Source: Ectocarpus siliculosus
Taxonomy: Eukaryota > Sar > Phaeophyceae > Ectocarpales > Ectocarpaceae
Assembly (NCBI GenBank): GCA_000310025.1
Contig: FN649751.1
Location: 6,962,300 to 7,026,299, forward strand
Length of the DNA stretch: 64,000 bases
Direction: 5' to 3'
Shown here: piece after piece, positions 41,377 through 53,281 of the stretch
How the letters are laid out: every line of letters starts with the position of its first letter
How positions within the stretch are numbered: position 1 is the stretch's first letter
Notes under the pieces: generated by a model
The model's input: the letters and a program-made list of their open reading frames with translations, nothing else
Databases searched by the model: none
Told to the model about the DNA's origin: nothing
Position numbers and translations under genes: made by a program

Positions 41377-43300
41377 GTAAGGCAAGTAGATGTTGGTAGC
41401 TTCGCGAGGATTGGACAGATGTCGTTATCGCAGGCGATCTTTTTGTGGTCGTTTCGTACCCAGCACGTCTTACAGCTTTGACTTCCAGGCATTTGCGTAT
41501 AGGGAAGACTTAGATTTACACCTACCACTAAATCAGCCAACACGAAGGGGATAAACAATAAACAAACACGTCCAATCGCTAGATTCACGGTCCAACTGTC
41601 TCCTCGACCACAACTCTCTGACAATCGGACAACCGAAACTTTGGTTATATGTAGTTCAGTTCTTTCGAAGCGAACACCTCATCTCCTCAACGACGTGGGA
41701 GTGTAACTTCTGAAGCTGGGAATGGTCCCGATGTATTCGACATATGCAGCCCGTACATCATTAGTTTGGTGGTTTTTCGTGCCTCGGCAAATCTCTCTCT
41801 TGCGGAGGGGCACGCCGGAGCCTCGTGGGTATGTTGCCGTGTGCATGCTCAGAATAGGCATCTGTGGCGGGTACGCTGGACGCGGAAAGTCGCGGGAGCA
41901 GGTTTTCCATGTTCTGCGGAAAGAAGGCCCTGTCAATCAGAAATATAGCCCATCAAAGACGCGAGAAAGGAAACGCCCGTATGCTCGTTGCAAACACGTC
42001 TCCCGCCACGAACGACAACAACATGCCGCTTAATCTGATCGCATGGCATATGTGTTCCCATAACCCATCATATATTGCTTCGGAGATGGTACCGTCGCCT
42101 CTGCTTGATGTATCGCGCGAGTTTGCAGTTTGTCCCTCCCCGAGAACAACGTTTCCTCACAGCCGTTAGTCTTCGCATTTGGGTGATTCCATCACTATCT
42201 CAATTCAATATTGTGCTCGTCCACACTTCGCCGCGGGCAGAGCGATACACTGTAGACTATGCATGCACCCACACTTGGCTTCTGGGAGCGTGCGCTCGCG
42301 TCTCTGCTTGTAACGCGTTTCGGATATTCTTTTCAGTTCCAACAGAATCTACAATCGCAAGAAAATATCGCCGAACCAGTGGCCGGTTCACTTGTACTCA
42401 AATCCCATAACAGTTGGGTGAATCCCCCTGGCACTTGTTGTCCGCGCGGGATGGCTCCGAAGAACGCATGCGATGTTTGTAACAGAATCGAGCACTATTC
42501 GTATCAGCCCTCGGGAGGCTTGTAACCCGTGTCCCGCGGGGAGGACCTTGAATTTCATGCAGACTGACAGACGTTATCCGGGTTGTTATACGTATCCGTC
42601 GGGTTGTGAAAGAAAGCAGGGAGAGACTTACCGATTTCGGTGCCTATAGGTTGCATTTCAGCATCTCGTTTACAATAGGTCCAAGGAATATCGAAGCTTC
42701 CCTAAGGCACAGGGGATAAAGGCGATTTGCCGATTATTGGTGTATGTTGGATGAGGCCCCCGTCCCCGCAGAGGACCTTCCTTGATGTATTTCCCCATCC
42801 TTCGTGAGCATATGGTGCCAGTAGATGCTCTGGATATTCCGTAGATCTTAGCAAACAGTGAAGAGACTACAAGGCATTTGTGGAGGTAGCCGCCCCGTGG
42901 CGGTCGGGCACAGGATCAAACGGTTCCGAGTTCTGGCGGAAGTTGCGGAAGGGCAGCTATTGCGGAAGAAATCATAATCGCCGCATCTTCGAGCGCGTCT
43001 TGAACAGAACACTACAGTCAAAAGCTCGGTTTTCGGCACCATGAACCGTAGGAGGAAATTTCCAGCGAAGGCCGCCGTTAACGTGAACGTTTGCCCTTCT
43101 CTCAAAACCGGATCACTAGTGACCAGGGGGGCAGGGTGGGCACCGATTACAACCTACCTGCGAAAGTTGGGGGAGGATTGGAGGATGGAATCAAACTTGA
43201 ACACATTGTTTGTCTATCCTGCCAGTCCGTCGTGCTAGTTGGAGTATCGCCATTATTCGAGATGCGGATTTTTCGGCACACTACGGCGTGCATCCTCCCC
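41377..43300. other. Spacer within duplicated module, left copy
   Basis: No coding exon recognised. Positions 42748-42822 (GCAGAGGACCTTCCTTG and surroundings) match 49830-49915 (GCAGAGGATCCTTGCTTGG), placing the segment between the TPR end and the RING exon in both copies of the tandem duplication. Confidence 0.5.
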
Positions 43301-43676
43301 ACCCTATAAGTGGTAGCCGTTGCCCAACCTACCCGCAACCTCGTATCTGGCCACTGGCCATACCCTGTTTACCCCACACCCCGCGGGCCCCCTTGCTGGT
43401 CCTCTCCGTGCTTCTGCCTCGGCCGATTCCCGTGCAAGAGGCGCTTCGAGCGACGTACCGGTTATTTTATACACCACGGTCTACGGAACACGACGAGGAC
43501 ATCAACGAATGCCAGGTAGTAATGCAGCGGTCCTCCTGGCGACAAGGCATCGTTCGTCGTAAGATCGAAGTACAACCGGCTAGAAGCGTTCCTGCCTCAT
43601 GGCTGAATGTGCGTTCGTCTTTCCCTGCCCTTGACTACCTGTACCGCCCGAACCTTTCGGCTCGATCTATTCCCAG

Positions 43677-43806
43677 GTATGCTTCGACAACGAGATTTAT
43701 TGCGCGTTCATTCCCTGTAGGCACTACCACTGCTGCGTCGAGTGTGCCCCTCGCAGTCGTGTGTCGCACGGCCGTCGCGCAAACGGTCAGGATCTTCAGG
43801 CTCTGA
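43677..43806 (+). pseudogene. RING-finger terminal exon, frameshifted copy
   Basis: After CTATTCCCAG the frame reads VCFDNEIYCAFIPCRHYHCC and VECAPRS, then loses phase. In the next frame the expected ending (VCRTAVAQTVRIFRL, then TGA) is still visible. Compared with the intact copy at 53144-53281, about ten bases covering the E-C-P step are missing. This removes one zinc ligand and shifts the frame. PCGH has also become PCRH. It is a decayed paralogue. Confidence 0.75.
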
Positions 43807-43837
43807 CTGTGACCGACATTGATTGCCCTGTACATAC

Positions 43838-44155
43838 CGGTCGCCCCGGTGGTCTAGGTGGTATCCTCGAAACCTTCTAGAGGTCAGGTCAGGGGTTCGG
43901 ATCCCGGCGTTAGCGAGCTTTCTTGCAAAGTGAGCTTTTCTCTCGCTTCCGCTCCTGGTCTAGTGGATAGCGCTAGTTCGTGTGTACACAGAGGGAAGAG
44001 AGTGCTGAACTCTTCTCGCACTAAAAATCGAAGGCAAAGTACCGCAGGAGGGGAGGGTAGAGAGGGGCTCTTCTGTGTGACCACGGGATGGATGGAGTAA
44101 ACGGCACTAGTGCTGTGAGCGCTGCTTTGAAGTGAAGAAGAAAAAAAAAAAAAAT
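43838..44155 (+). mobile_element. Probable tRNA-derived SINE with poly(A) tail
   Basis: Compared with the other duplication copy, about 350 bp are extra here. The insert starts with a tRNA-like head: an A-box-like GGTGGTCTAGGTGGTA and a B-box GGTTCGGATCC about 50 bp apart, the spacing of RNA polymerase III internal promoters. A second TGGTCTAGTGG follows at about 43952. The insert ends in AAGAAGAAAAAAAAAAAAA near 44150. The head does not fold into a sound cloverleaf, so it is not a working tRNA gene. Target duplications are not clear. Confidence 0.55.
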
Positions 44156-44632
44156 GTGTCAAGTTTTTGTCTATGCTTGACATCGTTCAATTTGCATCCT
44201 CTGACCATTGCTGTAAACCACACGAGAAAACCCGGCAGGTAAACACTGTGACAAGTAGCACCCTCAACAAATCAATGCACTGGGAAGATTCCGAGATATC
44301 GAGCTGATAATGCCACCCAGAGAATACGCTGGAAAGCGACGGAGGAGAGGGAGCAAGCATGGCGCAGCAAAGAGTTTCTCGAGTACCTGGTAGTGACTAG
44401 CTTTGAAGGTGTTCATATGGTTTCAGGAAACAGCGGGAACGTTAGTCTAAGAGATAAATATCGTTGTTGGGAGATGCCGTGAACCGAAATGGCTCAAGAT
44501 TGTCCGGGTTTCAGAATGTCCTGCAGAATGCAATGCAGACGGAAGGGGCCAACTCCACTGACGGTTAGCTCGTAGCATCACCATGCAGGTCGGAGTTCAT
44601 CCTCAATCAACGCGTTTAAGGGTCCCTGTTGT

Positions 44633-44677
44633 ATTAGTAGTAGTAGTAGTCGAATTAATAGTAGTCGTAGTAGTAGT
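44633..44677. repeat. (TAG)n trinucleotide microsatellite
   Basis: Roughly a dozen TAG/GTA units in 45 bp, interrupted twice by TCG or AAT, followed by a TTG/TTGTT-rich stretch. The right duplication copy has a TTG/CTG-rich stretch at the same place (about 53798-53830), so the tract arose or expanded after duplication. Confidence 0.75.
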
Positions 44678-47032
44678 TTTTGTTGTTTTGTTGTTGTTTG
44701 TGCTGTCTCTGCCCAGTACCTTCTACAAGAATCACCCGTACAAGTTCAACTGATGCGGGCGCCTTCCCTGTTCACCGGCCAAAGCGTTACATCAGAGAAC
44801 AAAAGAATGATACACGACAGGTGATAGAGGAAAGTGCAGCAGCTGCGGCAGGCTTCTATTATACCCTTCAGTTGTTCGAAATCGTGAAACGCAAGGAGCT
44901 GACAGACATCACATTTTCTGTACCAGTCAATAGCTGCCTCGCCAACACTATACGTGCGGTACAAGTACGGTAGTCCTGGTACTGCTGTAGAAGATAGAGT
45001 GAAATCGCAGACAATAGTGCCAAGTACATCGAGCTGTAAATGGGTTTCATCAACCGCCATAATAATGACGCAAACCTCACATTCTTAGAACTTCGCAGCG
45101 CGGGTATAGCGGTGCCTTGGTGGCGTGGCGAGCAATTCCCAAAATCAGACCAAATTGGGAGTGAGGTTGTGAGTCTCGAGGTCCACCACAAAGAAGCAGC
45201 GGCTCATCACGGAAGAACATGGCGAACCACACGATCCGGAAACCACGTCACACCCTGCTTGAGTGAGCCGTGTGCTGATGGTGTCAACTCTCCCCTTCCA
45301 TGGTATTGATACTTGAATGTTCGGGGCCAACTCGTGGGGCTTAATACACCAGCAACCGGTGGCGTGTGCTACTGTTACTGGGTGCCAGTGTGCTGTTGGC
45401 CAGCTCTCTCAGCTGGTGGCAGAATTCCTCCACTGTGAGTGAGGTGGATACTGCCACCGTACCCATGGCAAAAAACACCTCAACTTGAATACTCGTCCAA
45501 GTACTCGTCCGTCCGGTCCTACGAGATTGTGCTCGAACCACCTGTTGCGGCCCAAGATTGGCGTGTTTTGCTCTTCCGAGTTTGAGCCTGGATGTCGACC
45601 TGGCTGTGTTCTTTTATTAACTGGATGACATATCGTGCGTGGGGGCAGGGGTTATGCATGTGTGCAGCACGCACCTGATTTCCGACCTGCGGCCCCTCGC
45701 TCCCCCTCTCCATTTCTGGGCTCGGGGCTCGGGGCCATTCCGTGATTCCGTGCCTCTGGGCTGCAAAAAATGCGGCACGATTGCCGACCCAAAGATGGAC
45801 GAGCCCGCTGATTGGCAGCGGACCCCGGTCCCGCCGCGATATCCTCTCATCTTCTCATCGTCGAACCTCCTCTCCGCACTTTCGCCTCTCTTCCCTTCGC
45901 AGACGCCCGGCTACCTGCATAGGTGCTCAAGGTGAGGAACATTTAGTGAGAAAGCATGGTTAAACATGAAGGGTTGCTCAGGTCATCGGACACGTAGCGT
46001 CGGGAGCTGGGTAGCAGCCAGCAGGGTGAGGGACGCGGCCTTCACACGGTGAGGATCAGGAAGACGAAGCCGAGCTTTAACTTTGCGCCGCGTAAACGTT
46101 GTAGGAAGGCACACTGTACGCTTATGGCGAGGTTTGTCGATCACAGGTTCGTGGCCTTGAAACTGCGCTTCTAAGGATAGGCTTTCCTCGAGCATAACCG
46201 GTGCGGCCTCTATTGCAGAGTGCGCGAACCCTGAAAATAGGAATGATGAGTTAGAGATTGAGTGAATCACTTCCAGCTGGAAGCTAACGATGCAGTGATT
46301 TTTCGCCGAATCCCCATGTAGGTACACCAAGACAACATGCACCGGCCATTTTCGGCTACGGCGCTCGGCAACACCTCAGTCGGGCCCGACTGGTGTCTCC
46401 TGCCGTGCTTGCTGTCTGGACATTGAACTGGTAGCTGCTGCTCAAAGTGACTCGTCTTTTATTTGTAGATTGATGCAACCAAACATACAAGTAACTGAGT
46501 CACCGATCGCACTACTCTGTAGAAGGCCCATTCAGGATGCACCAACATTGGCACCCACTTTGAGGCTGAGATAACAATGTATCGTGAATGCCTACTGTAG
46601 GTCACGTAGAATGAATCTGTACGCTCGACCGCATACATCTCTGCAAATTTTCGGTCGATCTACAATGGTCTAAATTCTGCATCAACCGGCTCTTAGGCTT
46701 CTAGCATGTCAAACTCATCCACAGTAGCACTACAGTAGGAGAATCTATCGAGCATGTACTGTAGCACCACGAGAGGATATCCTTTTGAATAGAACTATAA
46801 CGAGTGGCTTTGCGGGTTTGCGGTCGGTCGTTACCACGCGCGAGCTTGTTGAGCAAACTTTGCGACGCAAACCTACGGCCAGCTTGTTGTGTCGTCGCCT
46901 GCGCGCGACCTTCAAATTTCGGTTGGTCCCTTTCGAAACTATACCTCGTCGGGCTGGCTATAAACACCGACTTCATACTTTTTCTCCGGAAGCCCCTGCT
47001 TCCTTCAATGCGCTTCGTAGGAGGTATTTTGT

Positions 47033-49270
47033 GTGGAACAGGACCCCCACAGAGAAACACTCTTTTGGGAAGAGTTCCCTCGAACATATGTGCAACTGCA
47101 GTACATGACTCGAACACAGAGGAAACGACTTCTGGACACCTACCGTATCCCTCAGTTGGATGAACTAATGCGTACGCCCTTGGGGATGCTCGGAGATTCA
47201 AAAATTCGCGGCAAACCATCAACACGAGCACCCATTATAACAGGAGAATTGTCACACTGTTCAATGTTTGAAATCATCACACAGCCAAGCTGCAAAGTCA
47301 AGCACTGGAAGTTCGAGGCAGGGAAGGTGATGTCGGAAACGCAAGCACTTCGCATCCATGGTGCACGAGTTCAGAACGAAGGACGACTGAAGGAGGCGGA
47401 AGACATATTCAGGCGCTGTCTGGCGATCGAGGAGACCAAGCTGGGTCGAGAGGATGTGCAGGTAGCCATAGCACTACACGACGTTGGAAAATGCGTTCAG
47501 CAGTTAGGGCGATTGGATGAGGCAGAGGAGCTGCTCAGGCGCTCTCTGGCGATCAAGGAGGTCAAGCTAGGTCGAGAGAATATGCAGGTGGCCTACACAC
47601 TACACGAACTCGGTTTCTGCGTTCATATAGCGGGACGGACGCAGGAGGCGGAGGGGCTACTCAGGCGTTGCCTGGCGATCAAGGAGGTCAAGCTGGGTCG
47701 GGAGGATGTGCAGGTGGCTTACACGCTGCAGAGGCTTGGTGAAAGCGTCCGCCAGGAAGGAAGGTCAGAGGAGGCGGAGGAGCTGTTCAGGCGCTGCCTG
47801 GAGATCACGGAGGTCAAGCTGGGTCGAGAGGATTTGCAGGTGGCTGTGGCGCTACACGACCTTGGAAAATGCGTTCAGGAGACAGGGCGATTGGATGAGG
47901 CGGAGGGCCTGTTTAGGCGCTGCCTGGCGATCAAGGAGATCAAGCTGGGGCGAGAACATGTACAGGTAGCCAACACGCTGTACGAACTCGGTCGGTGCGT
48001 TAATGAAGCAGGGCGACTGGAGGAAGCGGAGGGGCTACTCAGGCGCTGCCTGGCGATCATGGAGGTCAAACTGGATCGAGAGGATCTGCAGGTGGCCTAT
48101 ACACTACAGGAGCTCGGTGGATGCGTTCAGGTAACGGGACGGCTGGAGGAGGCGGAGGAGCTGTTCAGACGCTGCGTGGCGATCAGGGAAGCCAAACTTG
48201 GACATTACAACCCGATGGTGGCCTGCACGCTCCACAGCCTTGCAAAGTGCGTTCAGGAGGCGGGGCGACTGGAGGAGGCGGAGGAGCTATTCAGGGGCTG
48301 CCTGGAGACCATGGAGGTCGCGCTCGGTCCAGAGGATTTGTTAGTGGCCACAACGCTCCACAGTCTTGGTGAATGTGTTCAGCAGACAGGGCGACTGAAG
48401 GAGGCGGAAGAGTTGCTCAGGCGCTGTCTGACGATCAAGGAGACCAAGCTAGGTCGAGAGGATGTAGATGTGTCGTATACGCTCCACAGCCTTGGTGAAT
48501 GCGTTCGTAAAGGAGAGAGGCACGAGGAGGCGGAGGAGCTCTTCAGGCGCTGCCTGGCGATCAAGGAGACCAAGCTGGGTCAACAGGAGGTGCAGGTGGC
48601 CTACACGCTGCACGAACTTGGTGAATGCCTGCAGACGGTAGGGCGACTGCAGGAGGCAAAGAAGGTGTTCAGGCGCTGCCTGGAGATCAGGGAGGTCAAG
48701 CTGGGCACAGAAGACGTGCAGGTCGCCGTGACGCTGCATAAGCTTGGTCAGTGCGACCAAAAGGCAGGACGGCCGGAGGAGGCGGAGGAGCTGTTCAGGC
48801 GCTGCCTAGCGATAATGGAGGTCAGTTTGGGCCCACAGCATACAAACGTGGCCGTGGCCCTGCACCGTATTGGTGAATGCGTTCAAAAGTTGGGGAGATT
48901 GGATGAGGCGGAGGAGCTGTTCAAGCGTTGCCTGGCAATCAAGGAGGTCAAGCTGGGCCGAGAGGATGTGCAGGTTGCTACGACGCTGCACAGACTTGGC
49001 GAATGCATTCTGAAGGCAGACCGACTGCAGGAGGCGGAGCAGGTGCTCAGACGCTGCCTGGCACTCAGGGAGGTCAAGTTGGGCCGAGAGGATGTGCAGG
49101 TTGCCTGCACCCTGTACAGCCTCGGGGAGTGCGTTCAGAAGGCGGCAAGTCGGCAAGAGGAGGCGGAGGAGCTGTTCAGGCGTTGCCTGGCGATCACGGA
49201 GGTCAAGCTGGGTCGGGAGGATGCGCAGAGGGCCTACACACGGTACTGCCTTGACCTTTGTCTTGCTCAG
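47033..49270 (+). CDS. TPR array protein with 15 tandem repeats
   Basis: A single open frame runs to a TAG at 49291, but the last coding base is probably 49270, where LDLCLAQ meets a GTATGG donor, as at 41376. The first about 115 residues are unrecognised (possible ATGs include 47033, 47104 and 47330). Then come fifteen TPRs of 42 residues, only the last one residue longer, with consensus GRLEEAEELFRRCLAI, K-E-V-K-L-G-R-E-D-V-Q-V-A and LHELGECVQ. The type is that of kinesin light chains and of NB-ARC-TPR proteins; no motor-binding or NB-ARC segment is visible. The array is not interrupted by introns. The C-terminus lies on an exon further right; the RING exon at 53144 is a candidate. Confidence 0.8.
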
Positions 49271-49291
49271 GTATGGATAAGCCTGGAGTAG

Positions 49292-52200
49292 TACGTTGTT
49301 TTCGATGGATGGAAAATTTCGTGCAACAAGACCGTTGATCATAAGATATCCAGGACATGAAAGAGCGTTCACCTTGAGATGTCTGATGGAGTACAGTCGA
49401 TAATAATGGGGAGGAAATAATTGAACCCAAAGTACACACTCCCGTCTCGATGAACAACTGCTCTATTTGGACGGAAACACCTCTTCGACCTCTTCGACCT
49501 CAACGCTCCGACAACCGTACACCATATTCTTGTTCGATTTCTTTCGCGGTAAACAATCACACCAATCTACCACGTGCGGTAATTTGTTACTATTCCTGTT
49601 TCTCTGCAGCTGGAAAGTATCCATTTTTCGAAACCACTGACAGAAAATTCATGAAGGAGTGCGCGAGGTGACCACTATCGGTTTCGGCGCAAAAAGGTTT
49701 CCCTAAACTATTCGTATAGACTATTGATGGCCACGCCTTTCAGTAGCTCCGAGGAATTACGAAACTGCAGAGGCGGCGGGCAGGTAGACTGTCAACTAGT
49801 AATTCGCGAATGGAAGCCTTGGGTTGGAGTAGGCCTCGCGCCCCGGCAGAGGATCCTTGCTTGGCGTAAGTCCCCACGCGAAGTGGGAGCTTCGTGCGCG
49901 TATGGTGCTGGTACGGTATCTGGGTGAATTGTCGAACGACACAAATTACCGCAACAGGCGATCCCTACGGTAAGAACTTTATGCCCACCTCTGGTGGCGA
50001 GGGTTTGGTGGCGGGTATAGGGGTGCCTTCTAGTCGTGACTTCAAATGTTGGTTTAAAAGGCCAAGTGGATCGATACTTTAGTGTTTTGTCCTGTTACCC
50101 TGCCGAGGAATATTCATGAAGTACGGTATATTTTACAGATATGAGGCCTCCATGGGACGGCCCGTGGTTTCGTCGATGCACCGCTACAAAGCTGATTGTA
50201 CCCCCCGCCGTTGATCACTCAGGCAATACAATACGGACTGGTTTCATCGCAAGCACCTTTGAAACTGCAAGATGTTGCGTGTGTGCCGTACTCTGGAGAC
50301 TACCGAGATTGCCAAAGGTGGTCTCAACGAAATACCTCCTTACGGGATCTCTCTTCTAGCTACCCGGCCTTCATAGTGCTGTCGACTGGTATCCCGACGG
50401 TGAAATAAAAAAACCCAACGCGAAAAGGATGCATCGTAGGTCGCCCGACATGCCGTTCTCAACCGCAGGACGGGTGTCATGCCTGTTGGTCGTGTCGGAG
50501 GGCGGCCACGATGTGCCCCGCGGCCGCGTAGAAGGCGACAACAAGTTCCCGACAATCTCCATCTAACCCTACCATTGCCTCCCCCCAATGCCCGAAGCTG
50601 ACTCCCAAGCGCACAACCGAAGGTCACATCCCTGGACTCAAATTGTATCTTTGAATGGGTAGGAACCACGGTAATGTTCATTAAACTCCCCAAGGAACTC
50701 CCAAGTTCTGCCTTTTTTGGCGCTCTATAGCTTGAGAAACGCGAAGGTTTGGCGTGAGCATGTAGTTGCCTGCAGCGGTGCGTTGTCAATGTGGAAATCT
50801 TACATTCCATCGGCAAACAGTTGGGAACGGAGGACGGGCGACGCGAATGGGCTTTCGTGATTGGAAATGGTAACGTTGTCGTCATCACAACGAATCAAAG
50901 GTATCAGCCAAAGCCGTGCACGGGAATATTGCCCTGGCAGACCACGCGATGGCCTGGGGTGGCGTGTAGAAGCTCTGGCATTCCCCTCTGGGCCTTCGGA
51001 TGGAGTACCTTAAGGGGCACTAGATACTACACACCGACATCAGAAACCCCTTAAGATACCCTCGAGAACGTCACACGGCGTGATGAAAGTTGAAACAGCT
51101 TGCCAAAGACGGCAAGCCATCGGTCGATTCATCACACCGGTGACATGAGACACTGCACCCCATCAAGCCGTTTCAAACGAATTGCCTCGTATGTGATCAT
51201 TGTATTGAATATTCGCATGTCCGTTCTAGCTCGAATGATACTCGCACGCTCTGCGCGACGTGCTGGTCAAAGTTTGAACGTTCCCAACGGGGGGTATACA
51301 ACAACTCGTAACCAGCGGAGTAGTGCAGCCTCATGGCATCGCACCCTCTCACTATCACACCCCTCACGATAGACGACAGTTTTGTGTTAAACCCACCACG
51401 TGTTGTCAAACTCCACTCTACTTTCACAACGCGAAAAAAGACCAAACAGTGTGAGATTGCGTTCTTGACCATTTCAGCGATCGGCTGACGTCCACACCGA
51501 TGAAAAAGATATCATACCCCCTGTAGAACACCACACCACGTGACAACATTCAAGTCCTCAAGCATTGTTCACCGAGATGTGGAAACTTCTAGCAAACTTC
51601 TAGTCCGCCCCTTGTCAGTGGGGACAGCACCGCCGCTTGTCATGCCAGCCAGGCATCTTGTTCCACGAAAGCCCGCCGCAAACCTATCACGCACAGCTTT
51701 CAGGCTTGGAGCCTCGACATATTCCATGTTTCCTTTCTCCTGAAACAATGCACATGAGAGTTCCGCGCACCTCCGTGAAATCGGGTGGCGTGCGTATAGA
51801 ATGGCAGGAAATACAAACGAGTGGTTTGAGGCAGGAATACAGTTTCAGAACACCCAAGTCCATGTTAACGTCACCCCCGAAAACACTTTCCATCGGTGAA
51901 GCCCCATGACTTCGATGCCGATCCGGGTTTAGCGTAGGGATGGCACGCAAATTGGTAGAAAATGTAAAGTAGTTGTAATCCGAGCTGCTGGTACTATTGC
52001 AGTGTGCCCATCACGTAGTGACTCCCCTTGTTTCTTTGACGACGGCTACGTGCAATCTTCAGTTGGTACAGTCGTCGGATAAGAACGTTGTCCCCAACGT
52101 TGATGGGTGCAACAACTGTGTTTGGGCGATACAGTAGCCCAAACAAACCTCTGCAGTACTCTTTATCTGTGCTAGACACGGATGTGTGCCTCGCGGAGTG

Positions 52201-53143
52201 ATCGGTGTATGCGTTTCAACATCATCGCGTTCGTGTTTCTTTCCGATATATCATGAAGATAACTCGCACTTGCAGTGGTCGTCCTCAATTGATCATAACA
52301 TCTTCCAAAATTGCTTCACGGACACAACATCGCCCCTTGACATCAACAGAACTCGTATCCTCTCCAGCTGCTCGGCGTTACTGCCTGTATTCTCAAGACG
52401 GAAAGCCCCAAACAGGGCGACCCTACAAGATACATTGGGTCATACATTGAAGGGGAGGGTGTGGAAACCTCGGGGAGAGTCACCATCATGACTTGCCCCA
52501 TGTCTTAGAAATCTACCGAAAGCACTCGAAGAGTCAAAGGTGTAGGGACCAGCCCAGTGGTGGGCCGTGGCGGTGCGATTTACCCTTTTTTCCGATCTCA
52601 TGGCCGGAAGAGGCGGGGAGAGACTTTGAAGCACGCTGCAACTCTGAGCGCTTCGTCCACGCTAGAAAAAACAGCGTAGCCAGAAGCATAGTTGGTCTGC
52701 GGTACACCGTAAGAAATTTCCAGCAAACGCCATCATATTGACTACTTTCCTACAACGGGAGGCCCTGCCCAACACAGATCCCGCCCGACCCCTCGACGTT
52801 CGTCTGGCTGCTTCTGTCTATAGGCTGAGTCCCGTGCAAGCAACGCTTCAGACGAGGCGCCGGGTAGTACATGCAGTACACCTAGGCCTGAAGAACACGA
52901 CGAGCACAGCAACATATGCGTCGTGAGTGCTCCGGGTGTAGTGGTCACTTTAAACGAAGTTTGAACCGTTCTCTTGTGTGTACGCAGCGGCATGCAGCGG
53001 TCCGCCGGGTGACGACGGGTCATTGGTCGTAAGATCGAATCAACGGGCTAGCAGTGTTTCTGACGTCAGGAAGATTCTGCATGCGACTATCCTGCCCTCA
53101 ACTACCACGTACCGCCCCAACCTTCGGCTCGATCTATTCCCAG
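49292..53143. other. Spacer within duplicated module, right copy
   Basis: No exon recognised with confidence. Short frames overlap on both strands. A 9-bp inverted repeat, CTTAAGGGG / CCCCTTAAG, sits at 51009-51055. The segment at 49830-49915 aligns with 42748-42822 of the left copy. Confidence 0.45.
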
Positions 53144-53281
53144 GTGTGCCTGCACGACGAGATAAATTGCGCGCTCGTTCCTTGTGGACACTGCTTCTGC
53201 GCCGGTTGTGGCTCTCGAGTTCGTGAATGCCCCGTGTGTCGCACGGGCGTCACGCAAATGCTCAAGACCTTCCGCCCGTGA
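53144..53281 (+). CDS. RING-finger E3 ligase, terminal exon
   Basis: The exon follows CTATTCCCAG and reads VCLHDEINCALVPCGHCFC, AGCGSRV, RECPVCRTGVTQ and MLKTFRP before TGA. This is a compact C3HC4 RING: C-x2 region, PCGH, FC-x2-C and CPVCR, of the kind found at the extreme C-terminus of many algal and animal (IAP/XIAP-like) ubiquitin ligases. One feature is odd: the first Cys pair is reduced, VC followed by LHDEINC, as is usual in that subgroup. Upstream exons are not identified; the TPR array at 47.0-49.3 kb on the same strand could belong to the same gene. Confidence 0.75.
   Translation: MCLHDEINCALVPCGHCFCAGCGSRVRECPVCRTGVTQMLKTFRP

Larger units (their letters stand above)
43300..46340. 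repeat. Tandem segmental duplication, left copy of the RING part
   Basis: Collinear, diverged matches to 52700-56050 include TCCCGTGCAAG (43426 and 52830), the RING exon (43677 and 53144), AGGAGAGGGAGCA with TGGCGCAG (44340 and 53518), GGGAGTGAGGTTGTGAGTCT (45159 and 54609), and ATAGGTGCTCAAGGTGAG (45919) against ATAGGTGCTCGAGGTGAG (55739). Order and strand are the same. The left copy contains extra inserts, among them a SINE-like element. Confidence 0.75.

Noticed and set aside
43840-43925. Candidate tRNA gene
   Set aside because: Internal promoter boxes are present, but the T-stem and anticodon stem do not pair properly; treated as the head of a SINE.
46701-47231. 176-codon minus-strand frame opposite the TPR gene start
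   Set aside because: No domain; it overlaps the coding strand of the TPR frame and looks like its shadow.
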